Shown piece after piece: positions 11,123 to 23,200 of a stretch of 64,000 nt of DNA; position 1 is the first letter of the stretch, and every line of letters starts with the position of its first letter. Made by a program: the position numbers and the translations under genes. The notes under the pieces were generated by a model. The model was not told the DNA's origin and did no database searches. It worked only from the letters and a program-made list of their open reading frames with translations. This DNA is from Aphrocallistes beatrix (Eukaryota > Porifera > Hexactinellida > Sceptrulophora > Aphrocallistidae), in NCBI GenBank assembly GCA_963281255.1, contig OY725497.1:1054001-1118000 (forward strand). The letters are read 5' to 3'.

Positions 11123-11725
11123 AAAGAATGTATGGGAGTGTGCTTCATTTCACATTCCGAATCATGACTAAATACATGTGCCAACAGGAGAGCATAGTTG
11201 GATGGGGATTGGTACAGGTCTCTCAACTCTCACGATCTCGTCGTGTGTCTCACGATTTAAAACCAGTATTCGTTATACTACATATATTCCCATATCTCAT
11301 GATTTAGTTAAATTACAGGTTGAGAGGCCTGTTGGTAGGGCGTTCGGTATATAGGTCTCGGGATTGGTAGTACTATGGCCCTACCAAACATAGCGGAGCC
11401 TACGGCTATGTATCGAGTGTGTATTTAAAAGTAAAAATTAAATCAGTGTCGACCTAACGTGGATTAAGAGGATTTGTATTGGCTCAACCCTCCAGTAACA
11501 ACTCAATTCATAATTTGTCAGGGATAATAATAGTACATTTTAAACCGTAGAATGCCGACTGGGGACACAGTGTTCCCGATATCGCGGATGTCTCGCAGCC
11601 ATTGTATATGTCACTGAAGCCATAAAAAGTCATATAAATGTTCGGCATTCTACAGTTAAGTTTCAAATTTAAAAAATTATAAAAAAACATTAAAAATGCA
11701 TTCACAACTCCGTTAGGTTTCAATG

Positions 11726-12850
11726 TTAGGCGATGAGAAGTGGAAATCTGAGGTTGGGAGTGAACCTCGTGCGGACTCTTCCAAAACGATAGTTGAGTTT
11801 TTTCACGAGGATTCCACCGAAAAATACGAATGTTGCAAATAAGTATTGTGAACTAACGGTCAGAAAAGCAACGATAGACAGAGCTGTTGAAGTTCCTGCA
11901 ATAATCCCACTACAGAGTGTGAAAGCAGCCATTTGTGGTCTTGCAGTCAACAGAGGTTCATAGTCAGGAGAGTCATAGATTTGGTGGATTATATTGGGAC
12001 AGTAAGCAAATGCAGCAAATAAGAAAAAATATTCATCGAGAAGATCAGCTAAAATGACTGAAAATAGCCCAATTCCCAGCAAACTAATTGTAATCCCAAA
12101 ATAGTAACTGCTGTTGACAGCTCTCTTCACTATCCGACTGCTCCTACCTCGAATCTTAAACTCAACAGAGCGCCAATTCAATGTCTTGTAGAATGTGCGA
12201 GCTTGTTTGGTCCAAATGCAGAAATATAGCAACGTTATTATTGGAAATAATATTTTTTGAGGAATAAATAATTGGGGGATGGATCCCATGATAAGCAGTA
12301 GAACTCCAATCACACATGAAACGACGATAATCATTTTTGCAGATTTTAAAGATTTATCATTGATATTATGATAAAAGGCATCAAGATATTTCATGAGACT
12401 AGTCCCAAGCGCTAAAGTCAATATCAATCCAACTTGTCCAATGGCGATAAAGACTATTGTTAATGGATTACCAAGAATAGCATGGAAATCAGTGTTGGAA
12501 ATAGCATTCCCACTCATACAATTGTTAAGTGTGGTATTACTCCATTTTATATGAGTCATCATTAATCCTAATTGATCTATTAAAATTACAGTAATCTCAG
12601 TGATATTGATCGCCAATAATAATGCGTACTTAACTACCTCAACTCTGTAATGAAGTGCTCTATCTGAAGAGTTATCGAATATATCCGTTTTAGCCTCTCT
12701 CGTTGATTTGCGGTAAAGGGGAATGAGATACAAAATTCTCTTCACGAAATAGACGTTCCACAAAATGGATAATCCAGCGAACATGAATAAGTAAAGAAAC
12801 GAAAAGTAATACAAATTACCATTAATATCTCTGAACTGAAGGCTGAGCAT
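11726..12850 (-). CDS. Multi-pass membrane protein, family not recognised
   Basis: Single-exon gene for 374 residues, very hydrophobic. I count eight or nine likely membrane segments (about residues 15-36, 70-92, 128-150, 172-196, 198-216, 250-272, 274-290, 308-332 and 335-352) separated by short loops. A basic stretch (FKIRGRSSRIVKRA) lies near residue 235 and another (KKLNYRFGRVRTR) near the C-terminus. The hydrophobic first segment begins at about residue 15 without a cleavable-looking signal. No DRY, NPxxY or transporter motif is evident, so I do not call it a GPCR or carrier. The Met at 12850 is the first in frame and is followed by a plausible N-terminus. Open to being a lineage-specific receptor or transporter. 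Confidence 0.6.
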   Translation of the reverse strand: MLSLQFRDINGNLYYFSFLYLFMFAGLSILWNVYFVKRILYLIPLYRKSTREAKTDIFDNSSDRALHYRVEVVKYALLLAINITEITVILIDQLGLMMTHIKWSNTTLNNCMSGNAISNTDFHAILGNPLTIVFIAIGQVGLILTLALGTSLMKYLDAFYHNINDKSLKSAKMIIVVSCVIGVLLLIMGSIPQLFIPQKILFPIITLLYFCIWTKQARTFYKTLNWRSVEFKIRGRSSRIVKRAVNSSYYFGITISLLGIGLFSVILADLLDEYFFLFAAFAYCPNIIHQIYDSPDYEPLLTARPQMAAFTLCSGIIAGTSTALSIVAFLTVSSQYLFATFVFFGGILVKKLNYRFGRVRTRFTPNLRFPLLIA

Positions 12851-15370
12851 CTCTATGCTGTGTATCCACTTTAAACTATGCTACTTTAATTGAATGGTGG
12901 GTGTACGAAAGTTTTTATAGTTTTCAGTTATGTGCTAACGATGGGATTTATCCAATCTTAAACTTCATATTTTAGGTGAGTCATGAATATTAAATACCGA
13001 TATGGATTACTTGATGTTGTAATGCGTAATGTTTAGATAATCTTGTGTATACAAAACGAGAGAAATAGTGACTCAATCCCCCCATTGAATATGTCCCCCT
13101 CTCCCGAGCTAATAAGCCATGTCATCACATCTAATTTGAATGATTCAATTAGGTAATTTAAAAACTTTTCCCAAACTAATGGTTTTAATTTCACCGTTAT
13201 ATGATATATGATTATGTAATGGAGAATTCCACCATTTCATTAGGATTAGAATTTCAACATTATATTGATCGATCTCAACATTATATTATCGACATACGTA
13301 TAATATAAAAAAATTTGCCTGCGTCACCTTGTGCCACTTGACACTTTCCATGACCATTATATTTACATATTTTCACACCTTTTGAAAAATTTCTTATTTT
13401 AAGCTGCTAAAGGTGAGTTCTCAACGGCTTATATAGGGTATTTTAATAAATAGATTCCGATTTTCACACTTTTAAAGTTATAATTATGAATATTTTATCA
13501 CCCAAAACTCTGCATTCCTCTGAGTGATCTAGTTTTCAGGGTAAACTTAAAATTTATGGGTATGACCTCCACTTCACACCTCTCCCATCCTGACCATAGG
13601 CACCGAACCTGCCCCAAAGACGCAATACAAATTTTAGGGCTGAGTTCCCCCTAGAACTCCAAAATTACTCATACATTTCGAAATGTTCGACGCAAGGGAC
13701 AGGGCTTAGTGCGCGGCTTGGTCACGTTACTGACCATAAAATTTTGAAATCGAATCAGAAATCTATTACGTAATCAGTATTGGAACATACTATATCACGC
13801 ACAGGTAGCCATATGACCAGAATGGAGATGTTCAGTGCAAGGAGAGTTGGGAGTAGGAATAGGAGGGGGATGAAATTAGGGTGCTAAGGAGTACCTATCG
13901 ATGTCTAGGGAGACACTGGAGTCCCGGCGAGTTATCAGATTCCAATTATTTCCAATGAAAAGAAGTCCAAATTGCTTTAGAATGCGGGACATGATAAGCG
14001 TTGTTTTGTACGAATAGACCTAAAGGACAGTGATTGGGAGTGTGAACAAGCGGAGAAAATCTACCGTTAGAGAGCAGGGAGTGTGGAGTTGAGGTAGAGG
14101 ATGGAGGAGATAAGGAAGGAGGTGAATAGGTCGGCTAAGAGAGGAAAAGAGCCGATAGGAACGATCTCCAAAAATTAATCCAGTCAAATCGGGTTTTTTT
14201 GACACCGGATTTCTTTGTCACATCGTTTTTTTGTTATCAAATCTTTGTAGTATAACTGTTTATTCATGTAATTTCATTATAAATTATTTGGATATTTGTG
14301 TCACCTAGAAAATGTAATCAAATGTACAAAATACCCGATTTCGACTGTATGCAGGATACATAATGAAGAGAGGAAGTTAGAGAAAAAAAGTTAGAGAAAA
14401 TAATGAAGTGAGGTTTTTCTCAAATACTGAGAGGTAGGAGAGAGAGTGTAACGAGCCTAGTTTAAGAGAATGCAAGGAAGAAGTGGAGTGTGGTAATCAA
14501 ATGTACAAAATACCCGATTTCGACTGTATGCAGGATACATAATGAAGAGAGGAAGTTAGAGAAAAAAGTTAGAGAAAATAATGAAGTGAGGTTTTTCTCA
14601 AATACTGAGAGGTAGGAGAGAGAGTGTAACGAGCCTAGTTTAAGAGAATGCAAGGAAGAAGTGGAGTGTGGTAACAAAACAGATGTTGAGTGCTCAGAGA
14701 AGAAAATCGCTTGAGAGAGGAAAGTTACGATGAGAGGGATTCATTTGAATGCAATACAAGATACTGATACGAGTGAAGAATCGTAAATTTAGTAATATTC
14801 TAAAAAAGATAAACGTAGAAAATGCACTATGATAGGACTGGAGGAACAATTAATTGCGTTTGGTCCAACCTTTCTCAGCAATTAACATTTACGGACACAA
14901 AGTGCTCACCAGCGCTGCGCGGCTGGTGAGTACTTTGTGTCCGCCGGATTCCGTGCAATACAATTTTTTTATTGCGAAATGCAATATCCTACGATTTTCA
15001 ACGCCCCGCCCCTACTTTTATCATGGTTCAAGTGGGCACGTATGAGATAACTGACTTCAAGATATAAAATGTAAACTAGTTTGAAACGATTTGAAGAACT
15101 TATAGATCATAATTTAATTAGAATTTCCCTTTTGTCAATAAACTCAATTTTGGCACGCTGATCGAGCTGGAATGCATAAGACACTGTATGTACTTTTGTT
15201 CTCTTTCCGAGCAGCACTATAGCATGTGCTTTGGATCGCTATGTTTTTTACGGCCAATTTATGTCCTAAAAATAGACAATAAATATATAGAATAGTCTAA
15301 AGCTACCGAAAAAAACTTATATGTAGTCCATGATATACTAAACTAAATGTGTAATCAATTCTATCCAGAC
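12851..15370. other. Intergenic 2.5 kb, no gene seen
   Basis: Purine-rich and AT-rich sequence. A 179-bp tandem duplication is at 14316-14673, and a GC-rich hairpin (GGACACAAAGTGCTCACCAG with its complement) is at about 14890-14943. A fragment with CATAGGCACCGAACC near 13597 belongs to the CCATAGGC repeat family. No RNA gene or exon recognised. Confidence 0.5.
14316..14673. repeat. 179-bp tandem duplication, two copies
   Basis: Copy 1 is 14316-14494 and copy 2 is 14495-14673. Both start AATCAAATGTACAAAATACC; they differ by one A in an A-run. The near identity points to a recent duplication. Confidence 0.9.
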
Positions 15371-16627
15371 TCAGAAAAGTTGGATGCAGTGGTTGGTATT
15401 TTGAGATATAACAACAATTCGTCCTTCTGAATCCAGAGTTATGCCAACAGGCTCAATGAATTCTCCTTTCTCTTCTCCTTTCTTCCCAAACTTGTGGATC
15501 AGTGCTCCTGTGTAGGAGAATATGCAGACACAGTGACGGTATCTATCAGTCAATATAATGTTGAGATCTGAATCTAGAAGGAAACGATAAGCAACACATA
15601 CTTGATTAGCACTATCTTCTCCCTTGCTGATCATCTGTCTTGAGAGCTGGTGAGATGCATTGTATATTCTAATACAAGGATTTTCCCCACATAAAACAAC
15701 AATCTCCTCAGCTGTAAGTTTGACATCTTTGGAAAAGCAAATATCAGGAATGAAACAATTGAATGAGAGATCTAAGTTGAGACACTGGACACGTTTATTA
15801 GCAGAATCACAAATATAAATTCTACTCCATTCTGTGGAAACAGCGACACCTCTAGGATTTTTGAATTCAAGTTCCCCATCTCCTTTCTTTCCAACAGCAG
15901 TTAAGAACTTCCCTTGAAGAGAATAGATGCTAAGTGAGCAGCCAATAGATTGAGTGACATAAACATTTTCCTGAAGAATATAGATTCCGCATGGACCATT
16001 CATTTTCTCACTGAACATAAATAGGAATTGAAACATCCTATCGAACACTTGTACTCGAGCATTTCCGAAGTCACAGAAGTACAAATTATTTGTATCAATA
16101 TCCACAGTGATACCTTCAGGATTGGCAAATATACCAGGATTTTCGGAATTTGCATCATGCTTCCCGAATACTGCTAACGGAACTCCTTTCTTCTCATATT
16201 CACTGATCAATTTATCAGTCTTCTTCTCGCTATTAACACGTATTGCTCCCAGTTTATTCAATTTAGATTCCAATTTTAAGTTCCATTCAAAATCCACATT
16301 CCCCATTCCTTTCGCTTTCTCGCGTAGAATCATTAGTTTGGAAATCTTCTCATCAATCTGAGCAATACTTTGTTGGAGAATTTCTTTCACTATATTGCCT
16401 TTCATATTCTCTAACTGTCCCTTGGAAAGCGACAGTTGTTCAATCTCTTCAGCTATTCCTCTTCCATGAAACTTATCTTCCAAGTCCTGTACTTCTGCTA
16501 ACAAAACTGTTTCCCTTTCTTGTAACAAATAATGAGCTCTAGCGAACTTATCTCGAATTTCTCTACGAGCTCTTTCGAACTGATTCAGGTCGTCATCTTC
16601 CTTACTTACTAACTCAGCGCTAGCCAT
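15371..16627 (-). CDS. Coiled-coil NHL-repeat protein (TRIM-NHL-like, no RING)
   Basis: Single-exon gene for 418 residues. Residues 1-145 are charged and helical, including EIEQLSLSKGQLENM and DEKISKLMILREKAK, as in the coiled coil of TRIM proteins. Residues ~165-418 form an NHL-type beta-propeller: repeats with the F-x-N-P-x-G-[IV]-x-V pattern (NPEGITVDIDTNNLYFCDFG near 165, KNPRGVAVSTEWSRIYICDS near 262, EPVGITLDSEGRIVVIS near 395) and terminal RVQVF/RVQCL strands. There is no RING or B-box, so ubiquitin-ligase activity is not supported; NHL propellers usually bind protein or RNA partners. The Met at 16627 opens the frame and fits a cytosolic protein. Confidence 0.75.
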   Translation of the reverse strand: MASAELVSKEDDDLNQFERARREIRDKFARAHYLLQERETVLLAEVQDLEDKFHGRGIAEEIEQLSLSKGQLENMKGNIVKEILQQSIAQIDEKISKLMILREKAKGMGNVDFEWNLKLESKLNKLGAIRVNSEKKTDKLISEYEKKGVPLAVFGKHDANSENPGIFANPEGITVDIDTNNLYFCDFGNARVQVFDRMFQFLFMFSEKMNGPCGIYILQENVYVTQSIGCSLSIYSLQGKFLTAVGKKGDGELEFKNPRGVAVSTEWSRIYICDSANKRVQCLNLDLSFNCFIPDICFSKDVKLTAEEIVVLCGENPCIRIYNASHQLSRQMISKGEDSANQVCVAYRFLLDSDLNIILTDRYRHCVCIFSYTGALIHKFGKKGEEKGEFIEPVGITLDSEGRIVVISQNTNHCIQLF

Positions 16628-17707
16628 GACAATCTATGAAATATCTGTTTTACTTTAAGTGTATCGTATCAATGAACTGAGTCTGCAATAATGAGTAGAT
16701 ACTACTCTACTAGACTATATTCACTAGAATCTTTCTTATAAAGATATCAGATTACTGCATTATACAATATTAATATCGACTCATATCATATTCAGCTATT
16801 GCCAATCGAGTGCTGAGAATAGATCAGTGATCTAAGATCAGAATGTACTCGTAGCATTACATTGGGATAGTAATATATTTTTGCCCTCTATGTTGTCTCC
16901 AAAATATAAACCTGTGGGATTTAAATAAAGCAAAACTCTCTGGATTCCTCTGAGCATTGATCTTGTATTCAGGGCATACAAGACATTACAAGTACTTGAG
17001 ATCTTTGCTAATATCTTACATTCTACAACGTAATTATCACTAAGGTATCAGTCGATCGTGAAAAAAAGATTGTTATCCCGATCAATAGCTAAATTTTAAA
17101 AGGGATCGCGATCCCGATCTCGATAATTTTCCGATCGTTTTTGTTACTCGACCCGTTTTTATCACCAAAATTCGAAATACTAATTAAGCTTAGCTATTAG
17201 AATGCGTAATACTCTTTTAGAGCTGAAAAAAAACTCAAATTGGTGACAACAACATAGAAAAATAGTATAATAAAAAAGATCTCTGATCTTCATTCGATCG
17301 TCAAAATAGGGTCGGGCGATCTAATGCTGCAATCATTACACTATATAAGATCCAGTCTCATTCTAGTCGTATTCGCAAAATAATGTAAACGCGCTATGGG
17401 AGAAAGACATAGGTCCCAAATGACCCACATTTGAAAGTCGAAACCCGCTGACCCGCATTAGGAGTAGTAAAACCCGCATTCGATGTGAAATCTGCTTTCT
17501 TCGCAAATCAATTAATCCATAGTCACGAGCTGCTAAGTTTCATTTTATTCAGCTCAATTATTGAACGCGGTCGACTAGAGGATAAGATGGTATTGGGGAC
17601 TGTTTCTAAGGATACCCTTGAGGAAGTATTCACTTATCTTGGATCCAGAGGAAGACATCTTCGACTCTGTTATTAACATATTGATACAAAACTTTTATTT
17701 TAAGCTA

Positions 17708-18480
17708 CAGGGTGGCTCATAAGTTCTGTGACAAGCTTCATTAAGTATAAAATTTCTTATACTCAAACAATCTTAGCTATTGTGGTCTTTAGAGATTCTA
17801 AATCGAATATTCTCAATGATTTTAGAAGAATTTTCCAGTCTAAGACCTGGAACTGTGTTTTGTATGGTGATTTTTATGGGGGAAAAATGTGTCCTAGCAC
17901 GCAGCGAAAATCGAGTATCAGGACCCACTGCTTTTCAAATGATCTTTCTAGAGTCTTCAAATTCTACGAAAAATGGCTCTCACATTTCCCTCGAACACTC
18001 TAAATTTGTAGAAATATAGGATGTTTATATCAGTACATATTGAGAACCATTTGGATCAGATTTTTGGTGATGTGAAAAAAAGTGCAATTTTGGGTGATTT
18101 TGCAAAATGTACCTAATTTGATCTCGTGAAATAATAACTTTCTCTCGTTTCTGATAATGAATTCAATGGATTTATGAAATATTTCCATGGTGAATGAAAG
18201 GTATCTGGTGCTAAATCGTCATAGGACATCGATTATAAAGACATTTTTTACAGAAGTAGCGACCTTTATTCTCGATTTTCGCTGCGTGCCAGGACACATT
18301 TTTTCCCCATAAACTCACCATACAAAACACAGTTCCAGGTCTTAGACTCGATAAATCTATAAAAATCATTGAGAATATTCGAATTACAATCTCTAAAGAT
18401 CATAATAACCAAGATTGTTTGAGTTTTTAATCATTTTATACTTAATGAAGCGCTTGTATCAGAACTTATGAGCCACCCTG
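17708..18480. mobile_element. 773-bp MITE with long inverted ends, TA target
   Basis: Ends are CAGGGTGGCTCATAAGTTCT and its complement AGAACTTATGAGCCACCCTG. TA lies outside both ends (17706-17707 and 18481-18482). The arms are imperfectly complementary for over 200 bp. Mariner-type non-autonomous element by its target site. A decayed relative is near 55850-55990. Confidence 0.8.
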
Positions 18481-19373
18481 TAAAAGTGAGCTCTCCACGG
18501 TAAATATAGGGTATTTTGATATGTACTTGTATATTCCGAATTTTACGCCTAGAATGCTCTAAAATTTCCCAGTGTATTCCAATATTCACATTTAATGTTC
18601 CTTCGAGTCACTTCCTGGAGCTGCACTATCGGTCTGTCGTTATATTATCAATAAAAAATATTATCAATAAGATAAATTAGTATCTAATATTTTCTCTTTG
18701 GGTGAAAAAATAGCTGTAGATCGACATTTTAGCGTCTAAGATTTAAAAAATTGGTCACTCTTGACAACTCCTTTCCTTAAAAACAAGAATAATGACGCCA
18801 ATGAATTGAGACGAAGATGTTTGGTTTGGATATAATACAAATTTGAACCTCACAGATGGGGTAAGACTATGCTTTTGATGTATGATATTCCGATAAAATG
18901 AGCAACATCTTTCAAACTTATCTTTTTTGAACATTGTCTCGATAGTGCCCAAGATCCGTCCTTAATGCCCTGGTTTGACTGTATCACTGGAATTATCATC
19001 TCCATTAATATATGACTGTGTACATAATTTCTTCATTTTGATCTACCAACTTAACAATATTGTTAAAGTTTCATAACATATGAGAACATGTGCATTAAGG
19101 ATGCCATTCATCTCCACAAATATCCCAATGAAAGTGCTAAAACAGTAATGATTGCAATGTCTCTCAAATAAAAAATAATGACATCATCAGAAATCTTACA
19201 TACAACTACATCGAATGTACTCTTAATAATTTTTTAATTATTGTCTTTCGTACATTCAAATCCTCTTAGCATTTGTCTGTTAGGAAATAATTTTCAGTCA
19301 CTTATGAGCATATTGCGTAAATATTGTTTTTTTGTAGCAACCAAATTCAGATTAAAGTTAGCTTGTGATAGAC

Positions 19374-19590
19374 CAAGGGTGCTCAAACGGTGGCCCGCGG
19401 ATAATTCGCTTGTTTTCATTCTTCATATATATACAGTAGATTGACGTGCTTCAATCGTCAGATAATAATTGTTTTTTCTAAACACCATATATAATTTAAC
19501 TAAAGCCAGAGGCGATCTATGATTTGTGGCCCGTAAGGCGGAGCCTAATTTTTAAAGTGGCCCGTAGATTTAAAAGTTTGAGCACCCCTG
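19374..19590. mobile_element. 217-bp hAT MITE, 8-bp target duplication
   Basis: Left end CAAGGGTGCTCAAACGGTGG and right end GTTTGAGCACCCCTG are complementary. TGATAGAC is duplicated exactly at 19366-19373 and 19591-19598. Eight-bp duplication and CA(G/A)GGGTGCTCAAA termini are hallmarks of the hAT superfamily. No coding capacity. Confidence 0.9.
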
Positions 19591-20274
19591 TGATAGACTA
19601 AGCTCTCTCTCTATTGGTATGTACACATCATCCACTTTAACTGCAAAAAATAAAATAATTATTGGATAAGTGAAGCATTAGCATAATAATCATATTTATT
19701 TTCTTGGTTGTGTTTTGGAGTATATTATATGATCTCTCCAAATTTAGTAATCTTTCTTCAAGGTTCTGTCATCTTAGGATATTTTATATATTTTCCTGAA
19801 TCATAATGTAATATGATATGCGTTTCTTACAATTCACTATGCCAACCTAAGCAACACTAAATAGAGTGTAACATTACTTATAAAGTAGGTTATCCATTAT
19901 TTCATTCAATTAAATCTATTCAGATTTATTGGTTCCTGAAAATGTTGTATATTTATATTTATTCTTGCTTCTTTAAATATTTCTCTCGCAACAGGTAATT
20001 GAATAATTAGATTAAATATGAACTACAAATGATTTCCTTACTTAATGCATACTAAAGGGAACTTTATTGCTATATAAATCGATCACAAATAATATAAATT
20101 TATCAAAAAAATAATTTTTATTGGGGACATTTCCCATTTTGTTTTTGATCATCTATGGGGGTTTTGAAGATAAAAATATAAAAATTAATTCGGCTTACTA
20201 AATTTTGATTTTTATAATAATTCCTAATCTCAAGTTCTGAGAATTGCCATTTCGATTATATATACTCTTTATAG

Positions 20275-23200
20275 ACCCAACCACTGTGACTCTAACAACA
20301 AGCGATGGGATTACGAACTATGCTGTGCTATATCCACAAACAAACTCAGCTAGTGTGAGAGTTTTGAGTCTCAATGTCACTCTACAGACTGATGTGACAG
20401 GAAAATGGAGGAGACCTGACAGTACAGAAGTTGATTCTAACTCAATAACATTTCCTACTTTCACTTTAATCAATGCAGGATTCTACACTTTCTATGCAAA
20501 TAACAGTGAAGCAATTCGGATATTGATTAATACCACAGGTTAGTCGCAGTCACACATGTAGACACGTATTATATTAATATTAAATGAATTCAATCCAGGA
20601 ATCAACTTTGCAGTGATGACCTCACAAGGAGACTACATACCATTGCTTGATAATGAGATATTCTACACTGACACTACACTAGTGTGTGCGACTAGTGACA
20701 CCTCACAGCAGATAGAATGGACATATCAACCTAATCAAACTGCTACTACTTCTAGTAGGACAACATCTTCAAGTTGGAATGCTAGTACAGGAATCAGCAC
20801 TCTGGAAATTATGACGTCAGAACAAGGTTATTACAGCTGCCAAGCAGGAAATCTAGGAAGTTATGATGCAGCTATGTTCAATCCTGAAAATACTATTGGT
20901 GAGTCTATTGGATTTATTCAATGCTATCGACTCGTTATTGGATTTATTATTCCATGCTATGCTATTGACACGTATTTATCTTCATTTAGTGGTAACAGCT
21001 TTTAGTAGCAATTATTATGTAAAAGGAATTGATCCCACAGACATTCTACTACTCTGTGATCTCAACAATCCTAATATTCCTCTGAAAGATGTTCGTATGA
21101 CCACACAACAACCTGCAACCTACAACAATCCGATAGTTCTGAACGATCTGAATCAATTTAATAATTTACTTCTTTGTGGAGATGGAACTTCTAATCGATT
21201 TTTTCTTTTATTGTCAGTGATAGGTAATTACTTAGATGCGCAAAAATAGAAGTTAATCAGAAGAGTTATAAACTTTCACACCTTTCTTATTCGAATTTAG
21301 AACCAGTATTCACTTCAAACTACAGTGGAATGAGCACACAAACATACACAGTATTAAGTCCGAGTAATATTAATCTGAATATTCCCCTCTACTCCACACA
21401 AGCACACCTAACGACCAATTTAGGATCTGGAATCTGGCACACACCTCTTTCCACCGTAACTGATACGAAGCATACAATTCAGACCTTCACACTGACATCT
21501 CAGGGAAGATACACTTTCAGTACTAATCGGACTTGGAATGGTGATAATAGGCAGGTTTTCATTCTGGACATAACAGCTACAGGTTTGTGTATTTTTTTAT
21601 TTTGAGCAAATCAGAGCATATTTATTGACATATCAAATTAGGTGCACCATTTGCAGTACAAAATTCTGCAGGAGATTACATTCCATACCAAAACAATGAA
21701 ATCTTCTATTCTGATACAAAATTAGTTTGTTTAACTGACTCCAACACTACAGTGAATTGGTTCTTCCAAGAATCCACTTTAGAACCCTCCAAATCTATTT
21801 CATCAACTAACAATATTACCAACATGATATCAGAAGGTATCAGTATTCTCACTACTACGATATCCTCACAAGGATTCTATAGCTGTAGTATTACCAATGC
21901 TGGAATCAGTGAGACTTATACTGCTGGCGTATTTAACAGCAACACAACAAGAAGTAAGTAGATTCCTTTCATTTCAATTTTAGTTTAATGCATTGATTAA
22001 ATTTGCTATTTATAATTTACTAGCATTGCAAGATGGAATGTCTTACGTCTACACAGCAGAAATCGATAGTCCAGATACTTGGGTACTGTGTGATCCTGAG
22101 AATAACAGCAGGGTTCTGAGATTAGTGTATATCTCTAATTCTAAGGGTTTTACCCTAGGAAATTTCCTGAAAATTGACAATTTCAGGGCTTATTTTGATA
22201 CCTCACAATCCAGCATTAATTGTTTTTATACAATGGAGTCTAATACATTCTTATCAGCAAGTCTCTATGTCCAAGGTTAGTTTGCATGTGTTAATCTGAA
22301 AAATAATGCTGTATAATTTAATTTAAACTCATGTATCCATCCTATTTAATTCTACTTCTACTTCTACGATTACGAATAATTCAAATAGGACCTCCTGTTA
22401 TCACAGTTTTAATACCTGGCGGAAGTACTACAACATACACACTCCTACCTCCTAGTATTAACATTGCTCATGTCGGTGAGCTTAGTTTGAATGTCCTATT
22501 ACAAACTAACCTGATAGGGAAGTGGAGGAGACCTGACAATACTGAAGTTACCTCTGATAATATTACATTTCCTGTATTCACTGCTGCTAATCATGCAGGA
22601 TTGTATAGATTTTATGTGACAAACTGGGAAAAAGTTGAAGTCTTAGCAATACAGATTATTTTATTCACCGATAGTAAGTTTGCTCATTTTTTATTTTATA
22701 ATACTATTGAATTGAATTTGCTAAATAATTTGGTTTAATTTTAGTATTAAGAATTTCAAAACTCACATCGAATGGAGACTACCGTTCAGTATCCAATAAT
22801 GAAATATTCTACAATGATATCACTCTAAGTTGCACCACTAGTAACACTTCTCAACAAATACAATGGACATATAGGGAAACTCAGATAGGTGACACAGTTA
22901 ATATCACTCCTGCAAGTAGTTGGAATGCTATTACTGGAGCAAGTGTATTGAATGTTCTCAGGTCAATGCAGGGGTATTACAGCTGTGAAGTTAAGCAAGC
23001 AAGTTATGATGTAGCTATTTTCAATTCTGCTTATGCCATCAGTGAGTTTGTTTATCGATTTTGATGCTATATTTATATTTTCCTAAAATTAAATTTGTTT
23101 TTAGTTGTAACAACTGAAGTATCTGGGATGCCATACTATTATATTAAGGGCATTAATCCTTCTAATATTCTACTTCTCTGTGATTTGAACAATCCATCTA

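Larger units (their letters stand above)
10266..11725. other. Intergenic with small palindromic elements
   Basis: No gene seen. It contains a 175-bp TA-flanked MITE (10630-10804), an inverted repeat (about 10878-11122) that hosts a 36-bp palindromic insertion, a repeat rich in GGTAGGGC near 11325-11400, and a short hairpin (GTAGAATGCCGA near 11547 with its complement near 11640). Confidence 0.5.
16628..20274. other. Intergenic 3.6 kb holding two non-autonomous elements
   Basis: Apart from the elements at 17708-18480 and 19374-19590 I see AT-rich sequence with no gene. GATCGGGATC-like low-complexity lies near 17050-17140, resembling the stretch near 1110-1260. An ATG-initiated stretch at 19942-19994 that ends in a good donor (ACAG|GTAATT) could be a signal-peptide exon for the receptor downstream, but its phase (2) does not match the first Ig exon (phase 1), so I leave it unassigned. 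Confidence 0.45.

Noticed and set aside
19942..19994. Signal-peptide exon for the receptor
   Set aside because: Hydrophobic and with a good donor, but its phase (2) does not join the first Ig exon (phase 1) and reading on gives a stop.
20863..21249. 128-codon frame overlapping receptor exons 2 and 3
   Set aside because: It crosses an intron in the wrong frame; the phase-consistent exon model explains the region better.
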